DNA of 64,000 nucleotides from Aminobacter niigataensis (lineage in GTDB: Bacteria; Pseudomonadota; Alphaproteobacteria; Rhizobiales; Rhizobiaceae): contig NZ_JACHOT010000004.1 in the NCBI RefSeq assembly GCF_014200015.1, positions 186,001 to 250,000 of the forward strand, written 5' to 3'. The translations under genes were made by a program, and so were the position numbers. The notes under the pieces were generated by a model. That model was not told where the DNA came from and searched no databases. It saw nothing but the letters and a program-made list of their open reading frames with translations. Positions 27,468-38,643 of this stretch are shown piece after piece; within the stretch, counting starts at the first letter, position 1, and each line of letters opens with the position of its first letter.

Positions 27468-28289
27468 CTAGCGGCTCTTGTTGCGCAGGGCAACGATCGC
27501 GGCGGCCGTTTCCTCGATCGAGCGGCGGCTGACGTCGATCATCGGCCAATTGTGCTTGGTGCAGATCTTACGGGCATAGGCCAGTTCCTCGGTGATCGAG
27601 GCGCGGTCGATGTATTCCTGGGCGTCGAAGGCCATGGTCGTGCCGAGAATACGGTTCTGGCGCACATGCGAGATGCGCTCGGCGGTGGCGATCAGCCCGA
27701 CGACCAGTGGCTTTTCCGCCTTGACCAGGCTGTCGGGCACGGGGACGCCAAGCACGATGGGGATGTTTGCGGTCTTGATGCCGCGGTTGGCGAGATAGAT
27801 GCTGGTCGGTGTCTTCGACGTTCTCGAAATGCCGATCAGCACCACGTCGGCCTGCTCCATGTCGGTCGGCAACTGGCCGTCGTCATGTTCCATGGTGAAG
27901 TTGAGCGCGTCGATGCGGCGGAAATATTCGGCATCGAGCACGTGCTGGGCGCCGACACGGCGGCCGGCCGGCGCGCCGAGATAGGACTGGAACACCGACA
28001 GCACCGGCTCGAGCACCGACACGCAGGGCAGCCCCATCGCCGCGCAGCGGCTGTCGATGATGCCGGCGAGGTGCTGATCGACAACGGTGTAGAGCACGAT
28101 GCCCGGCTCTTCCTCGATGTCGTCGAACACCTTCATCAGCTGCTTTTCGGTGCGGATCAGCGGGTAGATGTGCTCGATCGCGCGCGCGTCCTTGTATTGC
28201 GCGGAGGCCGCGCGCCCGGCCGCCAGAAGCGTCTCGCCGGTGGCGTCGGAGATCAGGTGCAGATGGAAGAAGCTTTGCGGTTTGTTCAC
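27468..28289 (-). CDS. ppsR: Bifunctional kinase/pyrophosphorylase (DUF299, PpsR/RP1 type)
   Basis: A 273-residue regulatory protein. In bacteria this family reversibly phosphorylates PEP synthase or pyruvate phosphate dikinase with ADP, using one P-loop-like site [18 protein letters not shown] near residue 153. The N-terminal [14 protein letters not shown] is the second conserved block. In alphaproteobacteria the gene commonly flanks the chromosomal origin opposite hemE, as here. It may link pyruvate/PEP flux to PEPCK, but the target in this organism is unknown. Confidence 0.92.
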   Translation of the reverse strand: MNKPQSFFHLHLISDATGETLLAAGRAASAQYKDARAIEHIYPLIRTEKQLMKVFDDIEEEPGIVLYTVVDQHLAGIIDSRCAAMGLPCVSVLEPVLSVFQSYLGAPAGRRVGAQHVLDAEYFRRIDALNFTMEHDDGQLPTDMEQADVVLIGISRTSKTPTSIYLANRGIKTANIPIVLGVPVPDSLVKAEKPLVVGLIATAERISHVRQNRILGTTMAFDAQEYIDRASITEELAYARKICTKHNWPMIDVSRRSIEETAAAIVALRNKSR

Positions 28290-28689
28290 AGCGGGCGCCT
28301 GGGTCTGTGGTCAAATGTGGATAAACGGGCGGTTTGGCTCAAAGCGGCCGGCGCGACTGTATCAGATGCCGACTTGTCCACAATTCGCTCTGCTGTCTGT
28401 TTCGATTCAGTGGCGGGGAGTATTGTGGGGATAGTTTTTTAGTCCCCGGCTGTCCACAGAATCAGCATCTGGCATGCGCTCAGCTACATTCCTGATTCAA
28501 ATCGACGAATCCGCTTCTTGCTCGAAGTTTTCCACGCTGGCGAAAACGGCCGCGCGTCACTATGACAGGTGGATATCTTGGGCTGCCTATGGACAGGTCG
28601 TAATTCTCGATTCCAACAGACTCTAAGAATTAGAAGAATCCTTCGATATAAATTTTTGTTTATAGAAGGCACAAGGAAAGGCAGACCTG
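28290..28689. other. Predicted chromosomal replication origin (oriC)
   Basis: No gene is supported in these 400 bases between the divergent ppsR and hemE genes, the position of the Caulobacter origin and of those proposed in rhizobia. It has one perfect DnaA box (28316-28324, minus strand TTATCCACA) and near matches at 28374-28382 (TTGTCCACA), 28450-28458 (CTGTCCACA), 28528-28536 (TTTTCCACG), 28568-28576 and 28588-28596. Six GANTC sites (28404, 28459, 28494, 28507, 28609, 28636) lie within 237 bases. From 28600 to 28672 the DNA is AT-rich and could be the unwinding element. Flanking genes all run away from it. I found no TTAA-N7-TTAA CtrA box. Confidence 0.8.
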
Positions 28690-29724
28690 ATGCCCGTAAA
28701 ACGCGCTCTGCTCCAAGTCCTGAAAGGCGAAAGCCTGGAGGTTCCTCCGCTCTGGATGATGCGCCAGGCAGGCCGCTATCTCCCGGAGTATCGCGAAGCA
28801 CGTAAGAAGGCCGGGAGCTTCCTCGATCTCTGCTATAACCCCGACTTTGCCGTCGAAGTGACGCTGCAGCCGATCAGGCGCTTCGACTTCGATGCTTCGA
28901 TCCTGTTCTCCGACATCCTTGTGGTTCCGCATGCGCTCGGTCGCGATCTCCGCTTCGAGGAAGGCCGTGGGCCCTTGATGACGCCGATCACCGCGGCCGG
29001 CGTCGCAGCGCTGGACGGCGAAAAGTTTCACGTGAATCTCGAACCGGTCTACGAAACCGTGCGCCGGCTGCGCCGCGAATTGCCGGAGAAGACGACCCTG
29101 ATCGGCTTCTGCGGCGCGCCCTGGACGGTTGCCACCTACATGATCGCCGGACACGGCACGCCAGACCAGGCACCAGCAAGACTGTTCGCCTATCGCGAGC
29201 CGGAAGCCATGGCGCGGTTGCTGTCGATCCTTGCCGATCATTCGGCAGCCTATCTCATCCGCCAGATCGAAGCGGGCGCCGACGTGGTGCAGATCTTCGA
29301 TTCCTGGTCGGGCGTGCTCGACGAAGCGACTTTCGAGGCCTGCTGCATCAAGCCGGTTGCCGAGATCGTGCGCAAGGTGCGCGCGGTCTATCCGGACGTT
29401 CCGATCATCGGCTTCCCCAAGGGGGCTGGAGCCCAGCTCGACAGCTACAGGCAGCGCACAGGCGTCACCGGCCTCGGCCTAGATTGGACGGTGCCTCTGT
29501 CGCAGGCGCAGCGTCTGCAGGGCGCAGGAGCCGTGCAGGGCAACCTCGACCCGCTCAGGCTCGTTGTCGGTGGCAAGGCGCTGGAAGAGGGCGTGGACGC
29601 CATCCTGAAGGCGTTGGGAAACGGTCCGCTGATCTTCAATCTCGGCCACGGCATTACGCCCGAAACGCCGGTGGCGCATGTCGAGGCGATGGTCCGCCAG
29701 GTGCGAAAGGCAACCCAGCAATGA
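28690..29724 (+). CDS. hemE: Uroporphyrinogen decarboxylase
   Basis: Decarboxylates uroporphyrinogen III to coproporphyrinogen III in haem synthesis. The 344-residue (beta/alpha)8 protein has [17 protein letters not shown] near residue 18, the substrate-binding Asp region [12 protein letters not shown] and [22 protein letters not shown] precedes the ATG. It is the first gene right of the origin and overlaps hemJ as ATGA, putting two haem steps on one transcript. A degenerate parS-like sequence is at 29024. Confidence 0.96.
   Translation: MPVKRALLQVLKGESLEVPPLWMMRQAGRYLPEYREARKKAGSFLDLCYNPDFAVEVTLQPIRRFDFDASILFSDILVVPHALGRDLRFEEGRGPLMTPITAAGVAALDGEKFHVNLEPVYETVRRLRRELPEKTTLIGFCGAPWTVATYMIAGHGTPDQAPARLFAYREPEAMARLLSILADHSAAYLIRQIEAGADVVQIFDSWSGVLDEATFEACCIKPVAEIVRKVRAVYPDVPIIGFPKGAGAQLDSYRQRTGVTGLGLDWTVPLSQAQRLQGAGAVQGNLDPLRLVVGGKALEEGVDAILKALGNGPLIFNLGHGITPETPVAHVEAMVRQVRKATQQ
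29024..29039. promoter_or_regulatory. Weak parS-like site inside hemE
   Basis: AGTTTCACGTGAATCT keeps the core GTTTCACGTGAA but matches parS at only 13 of 16 positions. It lies 335 bases into hemE, close to the predicted origin. It may be a low-affinity ParB site or chance. Confidence 0.35.
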
Positions 29725-30260
29725 GCAGCAATGCGCAAGGGACATCAAGCGGTGCGACGGCTGCCAAGCGCGCCGTGATCTCGATCGTCGTTCTGGTCGC
29801 GCTGACGGCGCTGCTTTTCCTGGCCGCGCCAGACGGGTTCTACCCCTGGGCAAAGGCCATTCACATCATCGCCGTGATCTCATGGATGGCCGGCATGCTC
29901 TATCTGCCGCGGCTGTTGGTTTATCACGCAGAGGCGGAGAAGGGCTCCGTGCAATCGGAGACCTTCAAGGTGATGGAGCGTCGCCTGCTGCGGGCCATCA
30001 TCAACCCGGCGATGATCGTCACCTGGGTGTTCGGCCTGTGGCTGGCTTGGAAGGGATTTGATTTCAGCGGCGGCTGGCTGCACGCCAAGCTTACCGCAGT
30101 ACTGCTGCTTTCGGGCGTTCACGGCTATCTGTCAGCGTCCGTCCGCCGCTTTGCCGAGGACCGCAACGAGAAACCGTCGCGGCACTGGCGCATCGTCAAC
30201 GAGATCCCGACGGTCCTGATGGTCGTCATCGTCATCCTGGTGGTTGTAAAGCCCTTCTGA
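29721..30260 (+). CDS. hemJ: Protoporphyrinogen IX oxidase HemJ
   Basis: A 179-residue inner-membrane protein of the HemJ (UPF0093) family that oxidises protoporphyrinogen IX. It has about four transmembrane helices; the conserved His and Arg lie in [20 protein letters not shown] (near residue 45) and the following RLLVYH, with a Lys in the [18 protein letters not shown] segment. The start at 29721 overlaps the hemE stop as ATGA. The N-terminus is longer by about 30 residues than in some relatives. A weak hairpin with a T-rich tail lies at 30305-30321. Confidence 0.88.
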   Translation: MSSNAQGTSSGATAAKRAVISIVVLVALTALLFLAAPDGFYPWAKAIHIIAVISWMAGMLYLPRLLVYHAEAEKGSVQSETFKVMERRLLRAIINPAMIVTWVFGLWLAWKGFDFSGGWLHAKLTAVLLLSGVHGYLSASVRRFAEDRNEKPSRHWRIVNEIPTVLMVVIVILVVVKPF

Positions 30261-30424
30261 CGACCTTAAATTTGCTGGACTGCGCCTTGCTCTTTCGTTT
30301 CGGGAGAGCTAAAAGGCTCTTCTTCCTTCCCGCCATGCGCCGCCCCATTCTCATTCCCTGGCCGCGCCCGGCGCTTATCGCAAAATGCCGATAGCCAATC
30401 CTTCCCCACGCTCAGAGTCCGTCT
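30261..30424. promoter_or_regulatory. hemJ-rho intergenic region and rho leader
   Basis: AGAGC (30305-30309) and GCTCT (30316-30320) form a small hairpin followed by TCTTCCTTCC, perhaps a weak terminator of hemEJ. The rest, Pro- and C-rich on the transcribed side, should contain the rho promoter and leader. In other bacteria the rho leader is a Rho-dependent attenuator; the C-rich stretch 30320-30370 is consistent with that, but this is inference. Confidence 0.45.
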
Positions 30425-31690
<1,266 letters not shown>

Positions 31691-31695
31691 CCTAT

Positions 31696-33714
31696 TCAGC
31701 GACGGCGAAGGGCTTCTTCCAGCTTTTCGGGAACGCAAATGACAGGCAGACAGATGAGGCCGGTGCAGAGATATGCACCGGCCTTTTTCGTATCCGGCAG
31801 GATGTCGCCGGGCAGTTTGGCACGGGTCACGTCGTCGCCAACATTGACGAAGATGTCGACGCGGCGCGGGTCGGGGTTCCGATTCGCTACCGAAACAAGG
31901 CTTGGGCTCGTGGGATCCTCGACGATTATCAGCTTTGACGGCTCGAGCGCCAATACGCTGGCATTGACGATGCCGGCCTGCCCGTATTGCTGGTTCTGGA
32001 TGCGGCCCGCGGCGTGCTCGGCGATCGTCCAGGCGCGTTGCTGCAGGTCGATGTCGCCGGTGACATTGGCGAGCCGCACCACCGCTTCCATGATCTGGCT
32101 GGTTGCTGACGGGATCGCCTCATCGATGTCGCCGCGGATACGCATTGGCACGTCGGTGCTGTCCGAAGCGGTGAGATAGTGCCCCGTCTTGTCGGCATCG
32201 GCATGCCAGGTCTCGAGTATGTCGAGAAAACGCGCGCCGTGCTCCAGGTATCGCGCGTCCCTGGTGGCTTCGAACAGCGAAACGGCAGCGTTGATCATCG
32301 CGGCGTAATCACTCGACAGTGCCGGATAGAGCCGCTTTTCGCCCAAGCTGGAATGGGGAAGCCGGTCGTCTGGATTGGCCGAAGCCAGAATCGCGTCGAA
32401 TGCTGCCCTCGCAGCCGCTATCCAATCGCTGCGTTCGAGGCTTCGTCCTGCTTCCGCGAGGGCAACGATGGCCAGGCCGTTCCAATCCGTCAGGGCCTTG
32501 TCGTCGCGGCCGGGCCGAACGCGCTTCTCGCGCGCCTCGAGCAGCCGGGCCAGGAGCCCGGAGACTAGGCGGCGCGCATCGGCCGACTGAACGGTCTGCG
32601 CCTCTGTCTGGTGGATAATGGGATCCCCTTCCCAAGAATCCGGCTTGCTGAGTGTGAAGTGGTTGAAAAACAACGACGAATCGTCACCGAGAATGGCTTC
32701 TATGTCGTGTCTCGTCCAGGTGTAGAACAGGCCTTCTTCACCTTCACTGTCGGCGTCAAGGCTGGAGGCGAATGTTCCGTCAGGCAGCTTCATTTCCCGC
32801 ATCAACCAGGCGACGGTATCTTCGATTCGTATCCGAAACAGTTCGTTTCCGGTGGCTGCATAGGCCCAGTTGGCCTGGCGGATCATCTGGGCATTGTCGT
32901 ACAGCATCTTCTCGAAATGCGGCACCAGCCATTTTGCGTCGGTGGAATAGCGCGCCAAACCACCGCCGACATGATCATAGATGCCGCCGGCAAGCATATG
33001 TTGCATGCTTTCCGTGACTGCATCGCGATGCTCCTGGTTGTCCGAGCGGAGCCAGGAAAGCCAAAGGGCCTGCATGAAGGGCGCGTTCGGGAATTTTGGC
33101 GCCCCGCGGAGCCCGCCCAGTTTGCGGTCGATCATGTCGTAGATGCCAGATGCAAGTGTCCGGGCAGTGTCGGTCGACAATTGGCCGGGAGCACTGCTGC
33201 CGCCGAGGCGCTTGCTGACATGCTGGGCAAGGTCGGATGCGCTTTGCAGGATGCTGGCGCGTTTGCCGCGCCATGCTGCATCGACGGCGTTGAGTACCTG
33301 GATGACGCCCGGACGCCCGTAGCGCGCCTCACGCGGAAAATAGGTCCCGCCCCAGAACGGCTTGGCGTCCGGCGTGAGAAACATCGTCAGCGGCCAGCCT
33401 CCTTGCTCGCCCATGCTGGCGAGCGCTGCCATGTATATCTGGTCGATGTCGGGCCGCTCCTCGCGGTCGACCTTGATGTTAACGAAGAGCCGGTTCATGA
33501 CCTCAGCAACTTCGGCATTCTCGAAGCTTTCGTGCGCCATGACATGGCACCAATGGCAGGCGGCATAACCGACGGAGAGCAAGATGGGCCTGTCCAGCTC
33601 CACGGCTTCCGCCAGAGCCGCAGGTGACCACGGGCGCCAGTGCACCGGATTGTCGCCATGCTGGCGCAGGTAAGGGCTGCCTTCGTCACGAAGCAAATTG
33701 TCTTGCGGAAGCAT
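31696..33714 (-). CDS. Thioredoxin-domain protein, YyaL/SSP411 (DUF255) family
   Basis: A 672-residue protein: an N-terminal thioredoxin-like domain (residues about 10-170, with the redox-type CHWCHVMAHESFE near 52 and FVNIKVDREERPDID), then an (alpha/alpha)6-type region to the C-terminus resembling glycosidase toroids, with the family ending AGAYLCTGLICLPVICVPEK. The biological role of the family is not established; the human homologue is SPATA20. The gene is convergent with rho; only five bases separate the two, and the terminator of rho lies within its last 35 codons. Confidence 0.88.
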   Translation of the reverse strand: MLPQDNLLRDEGSPYLRQHGDNPVHWRPWSPAALAEAVELDRPILLSVGYAACHWCHVMAHESFENAEVAEVMNRLFVNIKVDREERPDIDQIYMAALASMGEQGGWPLTMFLTPDAKPFWGGTYFPREARYGRPGVIQVLNAVDAAWRGKRASILQSASDLAQHVSKRLGGSSAPGQLSTDTARTLASGIYDMIDRKLGGLRGAPKFPNAPFMQALWLSWLRSDNQEHRDAVTESMQHMLAGGIYDHVGGGLARYSTDAKWLVPHFEKMLYDNAQMIRQANWAYAATGNELFRIRIEDTVAWLMREMKLPDGTFASSLDADSEGEEGLFYTWTRHDIEAILGDDSSLFFNHFTLSKPDSWEGDPIIHQTEAQTVQSADARRLVSGLLARLLEAREKRVRPGRDDKALTDWNGLAIVALAEAGRSLERSDWIAAARAAFDAILASANPDDRLPHSSLGEKRLYPALSSDYAAMINAAVSLFEATRDARYLEHGARFLDILETWHADADKTGHYLTASDSTDVPMRIRGDIDEAIPSATSQIMEAVVRLANVTGDIDLQQRAWTIAEHAAGRIQNQQYGQAGIVNASVLALEPSKLIIVEDPTSPSLVSVANRNPDPRRVDIFVNVGDDVTRAKLPGDILPDTKKAGAYLCTGLICLPVICVPEKLEEALRRR
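31757..31788 (+). terminator. rho terminator embedded in the convergent DUF255 gene
   Basis: AGGCCGGTGC (31757-31766) pairs perfectly with GCACCGGCCT (31775-31784) around an 8-base loop, followed by TTTTT to 31788. It reads as an intrinsic terminator of the rho transcript. On the other strand the same bases code for KKAGAYLCTGL in the conserved C-terminus of the DUF255 protein. Confidence 0.85.
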
Positions 33715-33777
33715 GCGCGATCAGTCCGAAACAGTGGTAATACCGCCCAACCTAGGGCGCTTCCGTGAGACCGGCAA

Positions 33778-35097
33778 ATGCTATTCACCGATTCCATCGC
33801 CGCACTTTCCAGCGGCCACTTACCATCCGGGGTGGCGATCATACGCATTTCGGGGCCGAATGTTCGATTCGCCATCGAAACAATTAGCGGTTCTCTCCCG
33901 AAACCGCGCTTGGCTCACTACGGCCCATTGCATGCGTCCGACGGCAGGCGGATAGATCAGGCGCTGACGCTGTTTTTCCCCGGTCCGAACAGCTTTACCG
34001 GCGAAGACTGCGGCGAGTTCCAGGTGCATGGTGGCCGGGCGGTCGTGGCGACGTTGCTTACCGAAATTTCCGGGTTGCCGGGCTTTCGCCAGGCCGAGGC
34101 AGGCGAATTCACGCGACGCGCTTTTCTTAACGGCAAGATCGACCTCCTGGAGGCGGAGGCGCTCGCCGACCTCGTTAACGCGGAGACAGAAGCGCAGCGC
34201 CAGTTCGCCGTGTTGAACTCCGGCGGAGTGCAGAGCGAACTCTATCTCGGATGGCGCAAGCGCCTGATCCACGCGCGGGCAATGATTGAAGCGGAGATGG
34301 ACTTTGCCGACGAGGCCGATGTGCCGGGATCGGTGTCGTCCCAGGTCTGGCGCGACGTCGGATTGCTGATCGAAGAGATCCAACGCCACATCGACAGCTA
34401 CGGTAAGGCCGAGATGATCCGTGACGGCTTTGACGTTGTCATCCTGGGTGCGCCGAATGCCGGGAAGTCGAGTCTGCTCAATTCATTGTTGCGCCGGGAG
34501 GCGGCAATCGTGACTGACGAGGCGGGCACGACGCGCGACCTCGTCGAAGCAGTTCTGGATCTCGATGGCCTGAAGGTTCGGATCACCGATACGGCGGGTT
34601 TGCGTGAGCCGGCCGGTAAGGTCGAGGCCATTGGCATCGAACGCGCCAGGGAGCGGGCAAAAGGCGCAGATTTGGTGGTCTTGTTGGAGGACATGTCTTC
34701 GCCGGGCGAGGAGCTCGACGTGCCCTCGGGAATTCGCACCGTCAGAGTTGGCAACAAACTGGACCTGGCCACCGGGCCGGCAGCCGATCGGTACGCTGCG
34801 ACGATCTCCACCAAGTCCGGCGAAGGTATCGATAGTCTTCTCAAAATGATCAGCGAAATGGCTGGCGAAGCCGTTGGACAACGCGGCGACGTCCTTCCCT
34901 CGCGTTTGAGGCATGTCGAATTGCTGCAGGAAGCGTCCGGATACCTGGGGTCCGCACTGACGACCCAGAATTCGCTTCTGGAGTTGAAGGCCGAGAATCT
35001 GCGGCTGGCGAGCGACAGGATAGGCAAGCTGTCCGGCGCAGTCGACGTTGAAGACCTGTTGGACGTGATTTTCTCCCAGTTTTGCATCGGCAAGTGA
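33778..35097 (+). CDS. mnmE: tRNA modification GTPase MnmE
   Basis: With MnmG it adds the carboxymethylaminomethyl group to U34 of certain tRNAs. The 439-residue protein has the N-terminal folate-binding domain, helical domain, and a G domain at about 215-360: G1 GAPNAGKSS at 224-232, the DTAGLREPAGKVEAIGIERA switch region and NKLD as G4. The C-terminus is the diagnostic FCIGK. The stop TGA is the first three bases of a parS-like sequence. Confidence 0.97.
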   Translation: MLFTDSIAALSSGHLPSGVAIIRISGPNVRFAIETISGSLPKPRLAHYGPLHASDGRRIDQALTLFFPGPNSFTGEDCGEFQVHGGRAVVATLLTEISGLPGFRQAEAGEFTRRAFLNGKIDLLEAEALADLVNAETEAQRQFAVLNSGGVQSELYLGWRKRLIHARAMIEAEMDFADEADVPGSVSSQVWRDVGLLIEEIQRHIDSYGKAEMIRDGFDVVILGAPNAGKSSLLNSLLRREAAIVTDEAGTTRDLVEAVLDLDGLKVRITDTAGLREPAGKVEAIGIERARERAKGADLVVLLEDMSSPGEELDVPSGIRTVRVGNKLDLATGPAADRYAATISTKSGEGIDSLLKMISEMAGEAVGQRGDVLPSRLRHVELLQEASGYLGSALTTQNSLLELKAENLRLASDRIGKLSGAVDVEDLLDVIFSQFCIGK

Positions 35098-35110
35098 TTC
35101 TCGTGAAACA
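35095..35110. promoter_or_regulatory. parS-like site at the mnmE stop codon
   Basis: TGATTCTCGTGAAACA agrees with TGTTTCACGTGAAACA at 14 of 16 positions. Its first three bases are the mnmE stop codon. Confidence 0.55.
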
Positions 35111-35129
35111 TTTTGGCGGGGGATTGTGC

Positions 35130-35145
35130 TGATTCACGTGAAACA
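35130..35145. promoter_or_regulatory. parS site between mnmE and mnmG, first
   Basis: TGATTCACGTGAAACA agrees with the parS consensus at 15 of 16 positions and lies in the non-coding gap. Confidence 0.8.
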
Positions 35146-35176
35146 TCGGCGTTGACTCCCGCTCGCGCGGCCAGGT

Positions 35177-35192
35177 TGTTTCACGTGAAACC
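35177..35192. promoter_or_regulatory. parS site between mnmE and mnmG, second
   Basis: TGTTTCACGTGAAACC agrees with the parS consensus at 15 of 16 positions. The three sites of this gap are spaced 35 and 47 bases apart. Confidence 0.85.
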
Positions 35193-35267
35193 ACCACTCC
35201 AGCGATTCTCTTGACATGAGGCGGAGATGGGGACATCTGTCACGGCAAATGTTTCCTGGAGACTCTG

Positions 35268-37142
35268 ATGCGTGAAAGCTACGACGTCGTCGTGGTGGGC
35301 GGAGGCCATGCCGGTTGCGAAGCGGCGTCTGCAGCCGCACGTGCCGGTGCCAAGACCGCGCTCGTGACCCTTCGCCACGATACGATCGGCACCATGTCGT
35401 GCAATCCGGCGATCGGCGGATTGGGCAAGGGCCATCTTGTCCGCGAGATCGACGCCATGGACGGGCTGATGGGCCGTGTTGCCGATGCCGCGGGCATCCA
35501 GTTTCGTCTGCTCAACCGGCGCAAGGGCCCGGCCGTGCGCGGTCCGCGCACCCAGGCCGACCGCAAGCTCTACCGGCTGGCGATGCAGGATGCCATCGCA
35601 GCGCAGCCGAACCTCGCCGTTGTCGAGGCGGAAGTCTCTGATTTCATTATAGATAATGACCGAGTCACAGCTGTCGTTCTCGGTGACGGGCGTGAGTTGG
35701 CCTGCGCGGCCGTCGTCCTGACGACCGGCACTTTCTTGCGCGGGCTTATCCATATCGGCGAACGCAAGTTCCCCGCCGGGCGCATGAATGAGCAGGCCTC
35801 GATGGGCCTGTCGGAAACGTTGAAGCGGGCCGGATTGCGGCTTGGTCGCTTGAAGACTGGTACGCCGCCGCGTCTCGATGGCCGGACGATCGACTGGGCG
35901 GCGCTGGAGACGCAGGCGGCAGACTCAGATCCGGTGCCGTTCTCGTTGCTCACCGACAGCATCACCAACCCGCAGATCGAATGCGGCATCACACGCACGA
36001 CTGAGGCGACACACCAGATCATCCGGGAGAATCTCGGTCGCTCGGCGATGTATTCCGGTTCGATCGAGGGCATCGGGCCACGTTACTGCCCGTCGATCGA
36101 AGACAAGATCGTCAAGTTCGGCGACCGCGAGGGTCACCAGATCTTCCTCGAGCCGGAAGGTCTCGACGACGACACCGTCTATCCCAACGGCATCTCGACC
36201 TCGCTGCCCGAAGATGTTCAGCTCGATATCCTGAAATCGATACCGGGGCTGGAGCGTGCGGTCATGCTGCAACCCGGCTATGCGATCGAATACGACCATA
36301 TCGACCCGCGCGAACTGGAAGCGACGCTTGAAGCCAGGCGCATTCGCGGGCTTTTCCTGGCCGGCCAGATCAACGGGACGACCGGTTACGAAGAAGCGGG
36401 TGCGCAGGGCTTGCTGGCGGGCATCAATGCGGCCCGTCTCGCTGGCAATAGCTCGCAGATGATTCTGAGCCGTAGCCAGGCCTACATCGGTGTGATGGTC
36501 GATGATCTGATCAGCCGCGGTATCAGTGAGCCCTATCGCATGTTCACCTCGCGGGCCGAGTTCCGGCTTTCGTTGCGTGCCGACAATGCCGACGAGCGAC
36601 TGACGCCTCTGGCAATCGAGCTCGGCATTGCATCCGAAGAGCGTGAAGCGCGTTTTGGCGAAATGACTGCGCGTGTCGATGCTGCCCGTGCGCTGATCAA
36701 GTCGCATATCCTGTCGCCCAACGAAGCGCGGCGCCATGGCATCGAAGTGAATCTCGACGGCGTCAAGCGCTCGCTTTATGAGCTTCTGGCTTACCCCAAT
36801 ATTGACCTCAACCAACTTGTTAAGATCTTGCCAGAACTGGCGTCGATTGACGCCAAGACCGCCGAAGCCATTGAAACTGAAGCGAAATACGCCGTCTATC
36901 TTGACCGACAGAAGGCCGATGCGGCACTGATGTTGAAGGAAGAGGAGAGGGTCATCCCCGAAACGCTTGATTTTGAGTCGGTTCCCGGGCTTTCGAATGA
37001 ATTGCGCCAGAAGATGCGGACGCGTCGCCCGCGCTCTCTGGCTGAAGCACAACGAATCGACGGCATGACGCCGGCGGCGCTTGCAATTATTCTTTCCCAC
37101 GTCCGAAATGCCGAAGCGCTGGCGCGCAGGGGTGCCGCTTGA
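35268..37142 (+). CDS. mnmG: tRNA uridine-5-carboxymethylaminomethyl modification enzyme MnmG
   Basis: FAD-dependent partner of MnmE (GidA). The 624-residue protein has the dinucleotide loop [13 protein letters not shown] at the N-terminus, [20 protein letters not shown] near residue 45, [11 protein letters not shown] and [20 protein letters not shown], and the helical tRNA-binding C-terminus [27 protein letters not shown] stretch gives a ribosome site. Its stop overlaps the TTG start of rsmG (TTGA). Confidence 0.97.
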   Translation: MRESYDVVVVGGGHAGCEAASAAARAGAKTALVTLRHDTIGTMSCNPAIGGLGKGHLVREIDAMDGLMGRVADAAGIQFRLLNRRKGPAVRGPRTQADRKLYRLAMQDAIAAQPNLAVVEAEVSDFIIDNDRVTAVVLGDGRELACAAVVLTTGTFLRGLIHIGERKFPAGRMNEQASMGLSETLKRAGLRLGRLKTGTPPRLDGRTIDWAALETQAADSDPVPFSLLTDSITNPQIECGITRTTEATHQIIRENLGRSAMYSGSIEGIGPRYCPSIEDKIVKFGDREGHQIFLEPEGLDDDTVYPNGISTSLPEDVQLDILKSIPGLERAVMLQPGYAIEYDHIDPRELEATLEARRIRGLFLAGQINGTTGYEEAGAQGLLAGINAARLAGNSSQMILSRSQAYIGVMVDDLISRGISEPYRMFTSRAEFRLSLRADNADERLTPLAIELGIASEEREARFGEMTARVDAARALIKSHILSPNEARRHGIEVNLDGVKRSLYELLAYPNIDLNQLVKILPELASIDAKTAEAIETEAKYAVYLDRQKADAALMLKEEERVIPETLDFESVPGLSNELRQKMRTRRPRSLAEAQRIDGMTPAALAIILSHVRNAEALARRGAA

Positions 37143-37771
37143 AACAGCACGCTTATGACAGGTTGCAAGACGTCGCAGGTCCCGTTTCACGTGAAACATT
37201 CGACAAGCTGATTGCCTTCGAGACCGTGTTCCGCAAATGGGCGCAGCGCATCAATCTCGTGGCGCCGTCTACGCTCCCGGATGCGTGGGAGCGGCATATT
37301 CTCGACAGCGCCCAGGTCGTACGGCTCGGCGGCGAAGCCAGCCAATGGCTCGACATCGGCTCCGGCGGCGGCTTTCCCGGTTTGATCATAGCTACTATGA
37401 TTGCGGGGCGGGCGGAGGCATCCATCGATCTGGTTGAGAGCAACCGCAAGAAAGCCGGCTTCCTGCAGGCGGTGACCGGAGAACTCAGCCTGCCGGCGCG
37501 GGTTCATGCCAAGCGTATCGAGGACGTGCACGGCGTGATTCGCACTCCTGAAGTGCTGAGTGCCCGGGCACTGGCGCCGCTGCCATTGCTGCTCGAACTG
37601 TCGTCGCCCTGGCTCGAGGCCGGCACCACGGCACTTTTCCATAAAGGCCGGGATTACCGCCAGGAGATCGAAGATAGCGCTCTCCAGTGGGGATTCGATC
37701 TGGTAGAACACCCAAGCCTGACCGACACGCAGGGGGTCATCCTCGAGATTCGGAACCTGCGTCGCATCTGA
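37139..37771 (+). CDS. rsmG: 16S rRNA (guanine527-N7)-methyltransferase
   Basis: GidB; methylates G527 of 16S rRNA with S-adenosylmethionine. The 210-residue protein shows [21 protein letters not shown], the SAM loop [13 protein letters not shown] near residue 72 and [13 protein letters not shown]. The start is TTG at 37139, overlapping the mnmG stop; this is the only start that leaves the conserved N-terminal part. A parS sequence at 37183-37198 lies in the codons for PVSRETF. The gene precedes parA, and the reading of both from one transcript is likely. Confidence 0.93.
   Translation: MKQHAYDRLQDVAGPVSRETFDKLIAFETVFRKWAQRINLVAPSTLPDAWERHILDSAQVVRLGGEASQWLDIGSGGGFPGLIIATMIAGRAEASIDLVESNRKKAGFLQAVTGELSLPARVHAKRIEDVHGVIRTPEVLSARALAPLPLLLELSSPWLEAGTTALFHKGRDYRQEIEDSALQWGFDLVEHPSLTDTQGVILEIRNLRRI
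37183..37198. promoter_or_regulatory. parS site inside rsmG
   Basis: CGTTTCACGTGAAACA agrees with parS at 15 of 16 positions and is read in frame as PVSRET of RsmG. Confidence 0.85.
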
Positions 37772-37812
37772 TCGCGACGCCATGTGACGAGACGGAAAAC
37801 AGCAGTCGAGCC

Positions 37813-38610
<798 letters not shown>

Positions 38611-38643
38611 ATCGATTCGGACTCGAAACAAGCTGGGTTAGAC

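Noticed and set aside
28290-28689. Small protein gene or RNA gene in the origin gap
   Set aside because: Short frames there have no ribosome site or family, and the DnaA and GANTC pattern explains the stretch better.
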